64,000 bases of DNA, from contig JAKFEW010000139.1 in the NCBI GenBank assembly GCA_036675505.1, forward strand, positions 62,001 through 126,000, written 5' to 3'. Below, in pieces: positions 55,832 to 64,000 of this stretch (the stretch's first letter is position 1; every line of letters begins with the position of its first letter). A model generated the notes under the pieces. It saw nothing but the letters and a program-made list of their open reading frames with translations, did not search any database and was not told where the DNA came from. Made by a program: the position numbers and the translations under genes. Source of the stretch: JAKFEW01 sp036675505. GTDB lineage: Bacteria; Cyanobacteriota; Sericytochromatia; S15B-MN24; JAQBPE01.

Positions 55832-56710
55832 TTACTTGGCCGGCGCGGCCGCCGCGATCTTGCCCATATACGCCTTCACAGCGGCCTGGCCCTCGGCCGA
55901 CAGCTGCGGCAGGTATTTCTTGTAGAAGGCATCGAGATCTTCCAGCGAGGCGTTCTCCTTGAGCTCGTCCGCCGTCATCGTGACGCCCGCCTCGTTGAAA
56001 TGGTCCCAGACCTGCTTGAGGTCTTCCAGCACCAGCGGAGCGTCGACCTTGATGCCGTTCTCCTTGAGGATCGTCCGGATGCGGCCGGCGACGAAGGTGT
56101 TGATCGGGTCGACCATGGTGGGCGCGGTCTGGGTGCCCTTCGCGACGGGCGCCGCGAGCTCGTAGACCTTGCCGTTCAGCTTGAACTTGGCGACCGCCAT
56201 GACGGTGGTGTCCTGGACGGCGGCGAACTTGATGTAACCCTTCGCGTCGGTGGTGGCGGCGACCTTGCTGATCAAGGTGCCTTCCGGCGAGAGGGTCTTG
56301 AAGGTGACGACGGCCTTCTCGACCGCCTTGAAGGTGTCGACGGCGGCGGCCTGGACGCGGAACGAGGGCGTCCGGGCGAGCAGGTTGCCGCCGCCCGCGG
56401 CCACGATGTTGCCGCCCCCCGCCGCCACGATGTTGCCGGCGCCCGCGGCGACCAGGCTCAGGCCGTTGGTCGAGGCCAGGCCGTTCGCGTCTTCGGCGAG
56501 GATGTTGCCGGCGCCGGCGGCCACCAGGCTGGCGGGCGCGTTGACGAAGAGCTCGACGGCGCGGAGCGCGGGCTCGCCCGGTTTCTTGGCGTCGATCTTC
56601 TTGTCGGTGGTCTTGGAGCTGAGCGTGATCTGGCCAGCGCCCTGCGCCTGGCAGCCGACCAGCGCCGCCATCGCGAGCAGGGTGAGCGCGTTCCGGGTGA
56701 AGCCAAACAT
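55832..56710 (-). CDS. Lipoprotein with Asn/Gly repeat segment
   Basis: The 292-residue product has a lipobox (AALVGC, Cys20). Residues 62-112 carry an internal repeat: LVAAGAGNILAEDA, then LVAAGAGNIVAAGGG, NIVAAGGG and NLLA. The remaining domain has a beta part (AVVTFKTLSPEGTLISKVAATTDAKG) and a helical end. No known family is recognised. The repeat could form a beta-solenoid-like stack or a flexible spacer. It lies convergent to the esterase and divergent from the next gene. Confidence 0.75.
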   Translation of the reverse strand: MFGFTRNALTLLAMAALVGCQAQGAGQITLSSKTTDKKIDAKKPGEPALRAVELFVNAPASLVAAGAGNILAEDANGLASTNGLSLVAAGAGNIVAAGGGNIVAAGGGNLLARTPSFRVQAAAVDTFKAVEKAVVTFKTLSPEGTLISKVAATTDAKGYIKFAAVQDTTVMAVAKFKLNGKVYELAAPVAKGTQTAPTMVDPINTFVAGRIRTILKENGIKVDAPLVLEDLKQVWDHFNEAGVTMTADELKENASLEDLDAFYKKYLPQLSAEGQAAVKAYMGKIAAAAPAK

Positions 56711-56846
56711 GGATGTGAATCCTCCGCGAACGCTTCATACCCGGGTGCCCGGGCAGCCTACCGGTGGATGCGCCGGGGTTCGCCGCCCGAATTTGTTATC
56801 ATGGCTGGGTCCGGGCGCGACGATGCGGGCGGGCCGAGGAGGACAC

Positions 56847-57143
56847 GTGGACGAACGGGCAATCGAAACGCGGGCGCCGGAGGGGGCGGAGGTCGCGCCG
56901 ACCTATCGCTGGCGCCGCCGCGAGGTGATGAAGGTCCGGGTGACCTGGCTCGCCATGGTGCTCGTGCTGTGCCTCATGGTCTTCAGGGCGATCACCCACC
57001 AATGGACCGGGCTCGGCAAGACGCTCGAGGTGGGCATCTTCATCGCCGTCGTGATCCTGCCGATGCTGGGCCTCGTGCTGTGGCGGTTCGGCCTGCTGCC
57101 GCCCGAGCGCGTGCGCGACGAAGGTCCGACCGAGGGGCGATGA
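56847..57143 (+). CDS. Small two-helix membrane protein coupled to aat
   Basis: The 98-residue product has a charged N-terminus and two hydrophobic segments (VTWLAMVLVLCLMVF and VGIFIAVVILPMLGLVLW). GTG 56847 follows GAGGAGGACAC; ATG 56823 is in frame but lacks a site. Its TGA overlaps the aat ATG (ATGA), so translation is coupled. The function is unknown. Confidence 0.7.
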   Translation: MDERAIETRAPEGAEVAPTYRWRRREVMKVRVTWLAMVLVLCLMVFRAITHQWTGLGKTLEVGIFIAVVILPMLGLVLWRFGLLPPERVRDEGPTEGR

Positions 57144-57727
57144 TCGATCCGCCGCTCACGCCGGAGCTGATCGTCCACGCCTACCGCAAGGGCATCTTCC
57201 CGATGGCGGACGACGACGGGGACATCGGCTGGTACAGCCCCGATCCCCGCGCCGTGTTCCCGCTCGAAGCCTTCAAGATCCCGAAATCGCTCGCGAAGAC
57301 CGTGCGCGGCGGGAAGTTCGAGATCCGCGTCGACGCGGACTTCGAAGGCGTGATGCGTGCCTGCGGCGAACGCGACGAGACCTGGATTTCGGAGGACATC
57401 GTGCAGGCTTACACGGCGCTCCACCGCCACGGCCTCGCCCACAGCGTCGAGGCCTGGCAGGGCGGCGCGCTGGTCGGCGGCCTCTACGGCGTGGCGTTGG
57501 GCGGGGCGTTCATGGGCGAATCGATGTTCAGCCGCGCGACGGACGCCTCCAAGGTCTGCCTCGTGCACCTCGTCGAGCGGATGAAGGCGCGCGGATACAC
57601 CCTGCTGGACAGCCAGTACCCCACCGAACACCTCATGCGCTTCGGACAGGCGCTGATCCCGCGCAGGGAATACCTGCTTCAGCTCGAAGCCGCATTGCGC
57701 CTGCCTTGCCGCTTCGTGGACCGCTGA
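57140..57727 (+). CDS. aat: Leucyl/phenylalanyl-tRNA-protein transferase
   Basis: Aat adds Leu or Phe to the N-terminus of proteins starting with Arg or Lys, marking them for ClpAP in the N-end rule. The 195-residue product has YRKGIFPMADDDGDIGWYSPDPRAVFPL, ESMFSRATDASKVCLVHL, and DSQYPTEHLMRFG, the family motif set. It is typical in length. No clpS or clpA is in this window. Confidence 0.95.
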   Translation: MIDPPLTPELIVHAYRKGIFPMADDDGDIGWYSPDPRAVFPLEAFKIPKSLAKTVRGGKFEIRVDADFEGVMRACGERDETWISEDIVQAYTALHRHGLAHSVEAWQGGALVGGLYGVALGGAFMGESMFSRATDASKVCLVHLVERMKARGYTLLDSQYPTEHLMRFGQALIPRREYLLQLEAALRLPCRFVDR

Positions 57728-57767
57728 CGGGCGAGGGTGGTATTCTGGGGCCCCGCTGGAGGTTCCG

Positions 57768-58223
57768 ATGAGCTACCACACCGACATCGTCCAGGCCGCA
57801 CTCGCGAACACGTTCTTCCGCAAGGTCCTCTACACCACGGAGCGCACGCAGCTCGTGCTCATGTGCGTGGCGCCCGGCGAGGACATCGGCGAGGAGGTCC
57901 ACCACCTCGACCAGGTGCTGATCTTCGTGGCCGGCCGGGGCGATTACGTCCTCGACGACGCACGCGGCCAGGTCGGCCCCGGCTCGGCGGTGGTGGTGCC
58001 TGCAGGCACGCGGCACAACTTCATCAACGCGGGCGACGAGCCGCTGAAGCTGTACACCGTGTACGCGCCGCCGGAGCACGCGGACGGGACGATCCACAAG
58101 ACGAAGGCCGAGGCGGACGCCGCGGAGGCCGAGCACCACGCGCCGGCCGCCGCCGCGCCGCCGCGCCGGGCGCCGATCCCGGCGCCGCGCGGCCTCACGG
58201 TGGGGAGCTTGCTCGGGCAGTAG
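57768..58223 (+). CDS. Cupin-domain protein
   Basis: The 151-residue product has a cupin barrel at about 25-105: EVHHLDQVLIFVAGRG (metal-type His pair), VVVPAGTRHNFINAGDEPL with His, and the Glu-Glu region EDIGEEV. A Pro/Ala-rich tail follows. The family covers enzymes and binding proteins, so no reaction is assigned. CTGGAGGTTCCG precedes ATG 57768. Confidence 0.85.
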   Translation: MSYHTDIVQAALANTFFRKVLYTTERTQLVLMCVAPGEDIGEEVHHLDQVLIFVAGRGDYVLDDARGQVGPGSAVVVPAGTRHNFINAGDEPLKLYTVYAPPEHADGTIHKTKAEADAAEAEHHAPAAAAPPRRAPIPAPRGLTVGSLLGQ

Positions 58224-58728
58224 CCTCGGGACTCCTCGCAAAGGCCGTAACCGCACCCTTTTGCTCCCTGGGCGGGTTCGTGGGGCGGCTGGAAAGGAGG
58301 GGAGCTCCCACGCAGTGGGTGAGGGGAGGCTCGCCAGGCGCCGAAAGCCCCCCACGAACCCACCCGGAGGGGGAAAGGGTGCTGAAGCCTTCCGGGCGGC
58401 CCTTTGCAGGGCCGCCCGGTTGGTGGAGTTGGAGTTGTGGAGTTGGAGTTTTTGGAGTTGGAGTAGTTTTTTTTGGAGTTGGAGTTTGGAGTGGGTTGGA
58501 GTTGGAGTTTGGAGTTGGAGTGGGTTGGAGTTTTTGGAGTTGGGATTCGCGGGTTTGGAGTTGGAGTTGGAGTTGGGGGAGTGTGAGTGGGAGGCGGCTT
58601 CCGTGTGGGGCGCTCACCGCTCACGAGATACATATATCCCCCGAGGGTTGCACGGCGGTTGCAAACGAGGGTCTCTACGTTAAGACGGAATTAAAAATAA
58701 TCCCAAATACCTTAACCTTCAACCGCCC
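58224..58728. repeat. Non-coding region: inverted-repeat block and GGAGTT repeat tract
   Basis: No gene is supported. GGGTTCGTGGGG (58274-58285) is matched by CCCCACGAACCC (58350-58361), enclosing smaller hairpins. Then CCGGGCGGCCC-TTTGCA-GGGCCGCCCGG (58392-58419) forms an 11-bp stem. From about 58422 to 58582 an irregular tract of GGAGTT units (GGAGTTGGAGTT, with T-rich breaks) follows. An AT-rich patch with TTAAAAATAATCC lies at about 58690 before the next gene stop. Confidence 0.7.
58422..58582. repeat. Degenerate (GGAGTT)n hexanucleotide repeat
   Basis: Many copies of GGAGTT occur in a row or spaced by G/T-rich breaks, with runs such as GTTTTTGG and TTTTTTTTGG between them. On the reverse strand this reads AACTCC repeats. 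It resembles a microsatellite prone to slippage and open frames across it are low-complexity only. Confidence 0.8.
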
Positions 58729-60093
58729 TCACATCGCGGCAACAATCTCGAAGTACCGCATAAACGCCTTCATGCCGCCCGCCGCCATCTGCCAGTCGAA
58801 ATTCTCGTTCGGCGCATGGTACCCATGCTCCGGCAGCGAGAGGCCGATGAACATGATCGGGCAGCCGAGGAAGCGCTGCATCGTCACGACCGCGCCGATC
58901 GAGCCGCCCTCGCGCACGAAGGCCGGGTCGGCGCCGAAGCCGAAACGAAGCGACTCTCGCACGGCGTCCGCGTAGGGCCCCTCGGAGGAGCCCTGGTACG
59001 GCTCGAGGCGGCCGCCCGGCGCCACGCGCACGTCGGGGTTCTTCTCGGCCACGAACTTCGTGACCTCGGCCAGCACCTCATCGGGCGTCAGGTCCGGCAC
59101 CAGGCGCATCGAGACCTTCGCCTCGGCGCGCGGCGGCACGATCGCCTTCACGCCGGCGCCCATATAGCCGCCGACGATGCCATGGACCTCGAAGGTGGGC
59201 CTGGCCCAGATCGCCTGGGTCACCTCGGCCGGATCGGTCATGCGCAGGCACTTGAGGCCATGGGCGCGCTGGAACTCGGCGGTCTCGAAGCCGGAGGCCA
59301 GGAAGCCCTGGAGCTCCTCGGGCGTCGCCGCCTTCACCTTCTCGTAGATGTTCGGGATCTTGATCTGGCCGGTGCGCGGGTCGTACATGTCCACGATCAG
59401 CTGGCACAGCTCGCCGATCGGGTTGCGCGCCGCGCCGCCCGCGAGGCCCGAGTGGACGTCCTTGGTGCCCGTCTCGAGGAAGAGCTGGAAGCTGACCATG
59501 CCGCGCAGGCCCAGCGGCGCCGCCGGCTTGCCTCGGGCGATCCAGATCGTGTCGGAGACGACCACCGAATCGGTCTTGAGCTCGTCCAGGTGATGCTGCA
59601 GGAAGTGCGCGAAGTTCGGCGAGCCGATTTCCTCCTCGAACTCCCAGATCAGCTGGATGTTCAGGGGCAGGCCGGCCTCACGGGCCGACAGCGCCGCATA
59701 GAATGCCGCGAGCGCCGGGCCCTTGTCGTCGGTGGTGCCGCGGCCGTGGTAGGTATCGCCCGTCTGCGAGAACTCGAAGGGCCTGGTCTCCCACTCGGGC
59801 TCGGTGGCAGGCTGGACGTCCATGTGGTTGTAGATCGTCAGCGTCCGGGTGGCCTCTGGGTGGCGGATCCAGCCCACGACGACCGGGTAGCCGGGCGTCT
59901 CGTAGCGCCTGGCCTCGACCCCATGGGCGGCCAGGAACGCCATCGCCCAGTCGGCGCCCTGGGCGATCGCCGGCGCGAAGCTGGGGTCCGGGCTGACGGT
60001 CGGGATCTCGACGCACTCCTTGAGGTAGCGCTCGAAGTCGGGGCGCACGCGCGCAATGTAGGCATCGGGATCGAGGCGGGGCGACGAGATCAT
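58729..60093 (-). CDS. M20 family metallopeptidase
   Basis: The 454-residue product has the dinuclear M20 metal motif: LTIYNHMDVQPATE (His, Asp), GRGTTDDKGPALAAF, WEFEEEIGSP (Glu pair), and SDTIWIARGKP. The dimerisation domain includes GLAGGAARNPI, and HGYHAPNENFDW supplies the last His ligand. It resembles carnosinase-like/M20 dipeptidases. It is the last gene of the M61-trmK-M20 operon, with a 4-base overlap to trmK. Confidence 0.9.
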   Translation of the reverse strand: MISSPRLDPDAYIARVRPDFERYLKECVEIPTVSPDPSFAPAIAQGADWAMAFLAAHGVEARRYETPGYPVVVGWIRHPEATRTLTIYNHMDVQPATEPEWETRPFEFSQTGDTYHGRGTTDDKGPALAAFYAALSAREAGLPLNIQLIWEFEEEIGSPNFAHFLQHHLDELKTDSVVVSDTIWIARGKPAAPLGLRGMVSFQLFLETGTKDVHSGLAGGAARNPIGELCQLIVDMYDPRTGQIKIPNIYEKVKAATPEELQGFLASGFETAEFQRAHGLKCLRMTDPAEVTQAIWARPTFEVHGIVGGYMGAGVKAIVPPRAEAKVSMRLVPDLTPDEVLAEVTKFVAEKNPDVRVAPGGRLEPYQGSSEGPYADAVRESLRFGFGADPAFVREGGSIGAVVTMQRFLGCPIMFIGLSLPEHGYHAPNENFDWQMAAGGMKAFMRYFEIVAAM

Positions 60094-60938
60094 GGCTGGA
60101 CCTCCGGATCGGGCAGGGACGCCGGCATGGTAGCAGAGCTGTCGGCCGCTCGCATGAAAGCCCGCGTGATGGGCCCGGCGGGCCGCCCCGCGCGCGCGTC
60201 GTCGGTCGCCCGGCGCGCCGCCTCGTGCGCGAAGTACGCCCGCGTCGTCGCTGGGCTCGGGGCCCCGGCGCAGCCGGGGAAGGGGGTCCCCTGGGCCTCG
60301 CGCACCAGCATGGGCCCGAGCACGTCGAGCTCCGCCGGCGTGTAGCCGGCGAGCACGTAGGCGGGGTCGGGGCCTGGCCCCTGCTCGAAGCACATCACCG
60401 GCAGCCAGCGCGACTTCTCGCGCACGACCGCCTCGCGCACGAGCCGCCAGCCCGCCGCTCGGGCCCAGGCCCGCAGGCGCGCGGGCTCGCTGAGCGGCTG
60501 AAGCACCAGCTGGCGCACGCCCGCGAGCACCGCCGGCCGGCCCTCGAAGGTCGCGATCATCGTGCGCGCGCCCAGGCCGGCCATCACCACCGCGTCGGGC
60601 GCGACGTCGTCCAGCGCCTCGAAGCCCGTCCCGAGCCGAAGCACGATGCGCTCCAGCCAGGGGCCGTCGGGCCCGGCTCCGCCGGGAGCAGCAGCCTCCG
60701 CGAGCGTCCGTCGGGCCACCGCGAGCGGGCCGGGCTTCGCGTCGACGCCCCAGGCACGCGCGGCCAGCCCGGTCGCGACGGCGGCGAGCGGCACGAGCCC
60801 ATGATCGGTGCCCACGTCGGCCAGGCGCTCGCACGGCGCGAGCATGTCCAGGATGAGGCGCAGGCGCGGCGTCAGGCGACGCGCCCAGCCGGCGCCCGGA
60901 GCCGGCGCCCCTTCACGCTGCGGCGCGCCCTCGCTCAG
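60090..60938 (-). CDS. trmK: tRNA (adenine22-N1)-methyltransferase, TrmK family
   Basis: The 282-residue protein has the TrmK-type motif RLADVGTDHGLVPLAAV, followed by VVMAGLGARTMI and LVLQPLSEPARLRAWA. TrmK methylates A22 of tRNA. The first ATG/GTG/TTG in the frame does not exist before the core, so the probable start is CTG 60938. It overlaps the M61 stop (CTGA) and lies 7 bases after GGAGG. An ATG/GTG start would lie too far inside or upstream. The N-terminal 25 residues are Ala/Pro/Gly-rich. Confidence 0.75.
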   Translation of the reverse strand: MSEGAPQREGAPAPGAGWARRLTPRLRLILDMLAPCERLADVGTDHGLVPLAAVATGLAARAWGVDAKPGPLAVARRTLAEAAAPGGAGPDGPWLERIVLRLGTGFEALDDVAPDAVVMAGLGARTMIATFEGRPAVLAGVRQLVLQPLSEPARLRAWARAAGWRLVREAVVREKSRWLPVMCFEQGPGPDPAYVLAGYTPAELDVLGPMLVREAQGTPFPGCAGAPSPATTRAYFAHEAARRATDDARAGRPAGPITRAFMRAADSSATMPASLPDPEVQP

Positions 60939-62647
60939 CGGCGGGCCTCCGCCGTCAGCGGCAGCGCGGCCAACCAGGTGCCACGTACGGCCATCTGGGC
61001 GACCGAAGCGCCCGGGTCGGCGACCAGCGCGTAGCCGCACTGACGCGCCATCGTGACGGTGGTCGTGTGCAGGCGATCGCGGCGGAAGTAGTGCACGTCC
61101 ACCGCCTCGCCGGGCACGAAGTAGTCCGTGAGATGGCTCACCAGGGCGATCGAGGCGCGCAAGCCGCCGACCGCCACGAGCACGTCGCCGATCTGCAGGC
61201 CGGCTTGCTGCGCCGCGCCGGTCGCGAGCACGTTGTCGAGGCGCAGGCCGCCCTCGACGGCACGCGGCACGGCTTGCAGCCCGGGCCGCAGGTCGCGCTC
61301 GAGCAGGAGCAGGCCGGCGGGCTTGAAGATCTCGGCCCAGTCCCAGTCGTCGCGGCCGCGCAGGTGGTGGACCCAGAAATCCTCGAGTGGGGCGCCGAGC
61401 AGCTTCTCGGACATCGCGCAGACATCTTCCGGGCGATAGTTGATGCCCTTCGACCCGAAGTCGGACCACATCCCGCGCATGACGTCGTCGAGCGTGACCT
61501 CGTTGGCCGAACGGCCACGGAGCACCAGATCGAGCGCCACGCCGAGCAGGTAGCCCTTCACGTAGTAGTTCAGCGCGCCGTTCCAGCGGTCGTCGCCGAA
61601 ATGCCAGGTGGTCCAGGAGGCCTCCTCGAGGCTCATGTTGCGTCGCCCGGGCATCCCCTCGAGCTGCTGCACGTTCGAGGCCACGCCCGCCAGGAAGGCT
61701 TCGGCCGAGTGCAGCCCGGCGCGGCGCATGAGCACGTCGGTGTAGTACTCCGTGAAGCCTTCGGCGACCCAGAGCGCCGTGGTGTGCGCCTCGCGCGTAT
61801 AGTCGTAAGGCCCGAAGCCCACCGGGCGCAAGCGCTTCACGTTCCACAGGTGGAAGAACTCGTGCGTGGTGATGCAGAGCAGGCCGTCCCAGCGGGCCGG
61901 ATCGCTGATCGGCCCTGTGATGATCGTGGAGTTGCCGTGCTCGAGGCCGTTGAGGAAGTCCGCCTCCGTCTCGAGGTACTGGAACACGTAGCGGTCCAGC
62001 GGGGGGCGACCCCAGAGGTCGGTCGCGGCCATGATGATGCGGCGCAGCGGGCCGATCAGCTGCGCCGGGTCCCATTCGTGCGGCCCTTCGTAGACGACCT
62101 CGTAGCGCACGCCATCCTGCTCGAAGGTCGCGAGCGCGAAATCGCCGCATTGGAGCGGGCAATCGATGAAGTGCTCGTAGTGCGTCGCCTCGAACGTCGT
62201 CGGCCCGGTGGCCGGCAAGCCGGTCGCCACTCGCCAGCTGGGCGGCGCGACCACCTCGAGCGTCACCGGCCAGTCTTCCTGGTGGCCCTTCACGTACAGG
62301 CCGAGGACGCCCGGGTTGAGGAACGCATGGTGCGCGTCGAGCTGGCCCTGGTGGATCTCCGGCTTGTTGGCGAAGACCTCGTACGCCACCCGGCAGCCCT
62401 TGCCCGCGTCGTAAACGCGCCACGTCTGCCAGTCGATCCGCTCGAAGCGGAGCGCCTCGCCGCCGGCGTTGAACGCCGCGAGCGCCCGGATGTTGCGGGC
62501 GTTGTCGAAGATCTTGTAAGCGCCCGGCAGCCAGGCCGGCAGCACCAGATCGAGGTGCGGCTCGCCGTGGGCAGGCACATCCAGCCGGACGCCCACGAGG
62601 TGGGTATGTGGCCGGGAGAGGTCGAAGACGTAGTGGACGGTACGCAT
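60935..62647 (-). CDS. M61 family glycyl aminopeptidase with PDZ domain
   Basis: The 570-residue protein has an N-terminal beta domain, a thermolysin-like metal site HEFFHLWN (HExxH at about 265-269) with the downstream Glu in VAEGFTEYYTD, and a C-terminal PDZ domain (LDNVLATGAAQQAGLQIGDVLVAV). M61 peptidases remove N-terminal Gly or Ala. No signal peptide is seen, so it is probably cytosolic. It heads the operon with trmK and the M20 peptidase, hinting at peptide turnover. Confidence 0.92.
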   Translation of the reverse strand: MRTVHYVFDLSRPHTHLVGVRLDVPAHGEPHLDLVLPAWLPGAYKIFDNARNIRALAAFNAGGEALRFERIDWQTWRVYDAGKGCRVAYEVFANKPEIHQGQLDAHHAFLNPGVLGLYVKGHQEDWPVTLEVVAPPSWRVATGLPATGPTTFEATHYEHFIDCPLQCGDFALATFEQDGVRYEVVYEGPHEWDPAQLIGPLRRIIMAATDLWGRPPLDRYVFQYLETEADFLNGLEHGNSTIITGPISDPARWDGLLCITTHEFFHLWNVKRLRPVGFGPYDYTREAHTTALWVAEGFTEYYTDVLMRRAGLHSAEAFLAGVASNVQQLEGMPGRRNMSLEEASWTTWHFGDDRWNGALNYYVKGYLLGVALDLVLRGRSANEVTLDDVMRGMWSDFGSKGINYRPEDVCAMSEKLLGAPLEDFWVHHLRGRDDWDWAEIFKPAGLLLLERDLRPGLQAVPRAVEGGLRLDNVLATGAAQQAGLQIGDVLVAVGGLRASIALVSHLTDYFVPGEAVDVHYFRRDRLHTTTVTMARQCGYALVADPGASVAQMAVRGTWLAALPLTAEARR

Positions 62648-62665
62648 GCCGTCTATTTTACCAGG

Positions 62666-63565
62666 CTAGACGGGTTCCCGCGTCACGCGCCAGCCACGCT
62701 TCTTGAGCAGCGCGAGCAGGCCGCGATCGCCGAGCAGGTGGCCGAGCCCGACCGCCACGAACGCGTCGTCGCGGCGCAGCGTGCGTTCTAGCGCCGGCAG
62801 CCAGTTCTGGTTGCGCCTGTAGAAGACCTTCTCATAGAAGTCCGGGTAGGCCCGCAACCGCTCGGGATCGAACAGGTATGCCTCGACGGCGGCCAGGTCG
62901 CCCAGCTCGTAGGCCCGCGTGAGCTGGGCCAGCTCCGCGGCCGGTTTGGCCGGATCCTCGACGACCTCGACCAGCTGGGCCAGATCCTCCTTCATCGCCA
63001 CGGCGTCGAGCGCGCGGACCTGGTCCTCCGCGGCTTCCAGGAAGGCGATCGGCACGCGCGCGCCCTCGGCCAGGGCGCGCAGGCGGCTGTCCATCAGCGC
63101 GCCGGCGTCCGCCGGGGTCGGCAGGAAGGTCAGCGCGACGAACCAGGGGTCGAGCGTACGCAGCTCGGCCTCGTCGAGGCCCATCGGCGCCGTGTGCTCG
63201 AGCAGCTTGGGCCAGGCGGTCGCGGGCAGCAGCGCGCGCAGGTCCTGCCCGCGCTCGATCGCCGCGTACCTGCGCATGAGGCTCGGGTCGGCCGTGCCGA
63301 CGTCGACCTCCATCCAGAAGCGCGTGGCACCCCGGATCCAGCCTTCGAGCCTGCGCGGCAGGCGCCGCCCGGCGCGGAGCGGCACGTGCATCGTGCCGAG
63401 CAGGCGATCGGGGGCCTGGCCGCGCCGGCTGAGCTTGCGCGGGGGCTCGACACGCCAGACGAAAGTCTTGATCTCGAGGTCGTCGGCAATCGCCGGCCGC
63501 GGCGCCCCGGACAGGGTCGCGATGGTCAGGCAGACGGCGAGGAGGGGGGCGCGCATACGCGCCAT
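62666..63565 (-). CDS. TraB/GumN family protein with signal peptide
   Basis: The 299-residue product has a signal peptide (MRAPLLAVCLTIATLSGAPRPAIA) and the TraB/GumN core: TFVWRVEPPRK, LLGTMHVPLRAG, and VGLGHLLGDRGLLALLKKRGW at the end. These are Tiki-type metalloprotease-related folds. In the family, enzyme activity is known for animal Tiki only. ATG 63565 is used; 63556 is an alternative start. It is divergent from the Rieske gene. Confidence 0.82.
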   Translation of the reverse strand: MARMRAPLLAVCLTIATLSGAPRPAIADDLEIKTFVWRVEPPRKLSRRGQAPDRLLGTMHVPLRAGRRLPRRLEGWIRGATRFWMEVDVGTADPSLMRRYAAIERGQDLRALLPATAWPKLLEHTAPMGLDEAELRTLDPWFVALTFLPTPADAGALMDSRLRALAEGARVPIAFLEAAEDQVRALDAVAMKEDLAQLVEVVEDPAKPAAELAQLTRAYELGDLAAVEAYLFDPERLRAYPDFYEKVFYRRNQNWLPALERTLRRDDAFVAVGLGHLLGDRGLLALLKKRGWRVTREPV

Positions 63566-63599
63566 GTACCCGCCGCGGTGTAATATGGAGGCCCTGATC

Positions 63600-64000
63600 A
63601 TGCGCAACTACTGGTACGTCGCGGCCGAAGCCCGCGCCCTCGTGGCCCGCCCCCTCGCCCGGAAGGTTCTGGGCGAGCCGATCGTGCTGTTCCGCGACGC
63701 CGGCGGCAAGCCGGCCGCGCTGGTGGATCGCTGCCCGCACCGCAACGTCCAGCTCTCCCTCGGCACCGTCACCAACGGCCAGCTCCAGTGCCCGTACCAC
63801 GGCTGGGAGTTCGACGGCACGGGCACCTGCACGAAGATCCCGTCGCTGTGCGCGGGCGAGGGCATCCCGTCCACCGCGAAGGCGAGCACGTACCCGGTGG
63901 TGGAGCAGGACGGCTACCTGTGGGTCTGGATGGGCGATGCCCCGCCGCCCGAGGGCTTGCGGCCCTTCGCCTTCCCGCACCGCGACGAGGCGGGCTGGGC
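63600..64000 (+). CDS. Rieske iron-sulfur oxygenase, N-terminal part (3' truncated by window)
   Basis: The frame begins ATG 63600 after GGAGG and stays open to the window edge. Residues 45-48 (CPHR) and 64-68 (CPYHG) are the two Rieske 2Fe-2S ligand boxes (Cys45, His47, Cys64, His67). The N-terminus MRNYWYVAAEARALVARPLARKV matches large oxygenase subunits such as vanillate demethylase or pheophorbide a oxygenase-like enzymes. The catalytic iron domain lies beyond the window, so the substrate is unknown. Confidence 0.88.
   Translation, partial: MRNYWYVAAEARALVARPLARKVLGEPIVLFRDAGGKPAALVDRCPHRNVQLSLGTVTNGQLQCPYHGWEFDGTGTCTKIPSLCAGEGIPSTAKASTYPVVEQDGYLWVWMGDAPPPEGLRPFAFPHRDEAGW

Noticed and set aside
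58195..58633. Reverse and forward frames over the GGAGTT tract (Gln/Leu/Pro/Thr repeats)
   Set aside because: The translation is only the hexanucleotide repeat read out; there is no ribosome site and no folded part.

Overview
This is a GC-rich (roughly 68-70%), densely coded bacterial chromosome segment of about 60 protein genes and three tRNAs. No rRNA, insertion sequence, integrase or CRISPR array is visible. The order rpsO-pnp-M16 peptidase-dut-dapB-asd-dapA-RNase J (13.5-22.5 kb) matches the arrangement known from Firmicutes and other Terrabacteria. LytR-CpsA-Psr, PspA, RNase J and a Gram-positive-type LexA-like box fit the same picture. FlhA, many lipobox proteins and Aat suggest a flagellated, probably two-membrane cell. 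My best guess is a GC-rich non-photosynthetic relative of Cyanobacteriota (Sericytochromatia/'Tanganyikabacteria' type) or another deep Terrabacteria lineage. This is inference only.

Layout. 0-13.3 kb: the end of a flagellar FlhA gene, a LysM protein, gltX, an LCP cell-wall ligase, a reverse-strand run (F420-ligase-like, acetyltransferase, PspA, methyltransferase), an HD-GYP/prmA/Lon-N run and two small envelope genes. 13.5-22.5 kb: the rpsO-pnp and diaminopimelate/lysine cluster ending in RNase J. 22.7-25.2 kb: a lipoprotein whose body resembles the pore-forming component of binary toxins (anthrax protective antigen/Vip1), the most unusual gene here. 25.3-31 kb: a glycosyltransferase, a zinc-ribbon protein, rsmG, a PDZ-less HtrA-like protease and two paralogous membrane proteins. 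31-36.6 kb: a sensory block with an XRE-S24 repressor facing a palindrome-rich operator region, a transglutaminase-like lipoprotein, a SLOG-like protein and a response regulator/histidine kinase pair.

36.6-41.4 kb: a three-gene lipoprotein operon (two Kelch-like proteins and a subtilisin, each overlapping by 4 nt) followed by a tRNA-Ile/tRNA-Ala pair detached from any rRNA operon. 41.8-46.1 kb: a Leloir operon (galM-like, 51-residue ORF, galE, galT, galK). 46.2-51.6 kb: an acetyltransferase, a RNase H-fold nuclease, a 1210-residue kinase-ATPase and a small membrane protein. 51.6-58.2 kb: a lipoprotein, a selenocysteine tRNA, ettA, an unknown conserved-looking gene, an esterase, an Asn/Gly-repeat lipoprotein, aat and a cupin. 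58.2-58.7 kb is non-coding, with a hairpin block and a GGAGTT repeat. 58.7-64 kb: an overlapping M61-trmK-M20 operon, a TraB/GumN protein and the start of a Rieske oxygenase.

The genes form short, tightly packed operons, often overlapping by 4 nt. Well-formed sigma70-type promoters (TTGTSR-N17-TACAMT) are visible before rpsO, the toxin-like gene and the F420-ligase-like gene.
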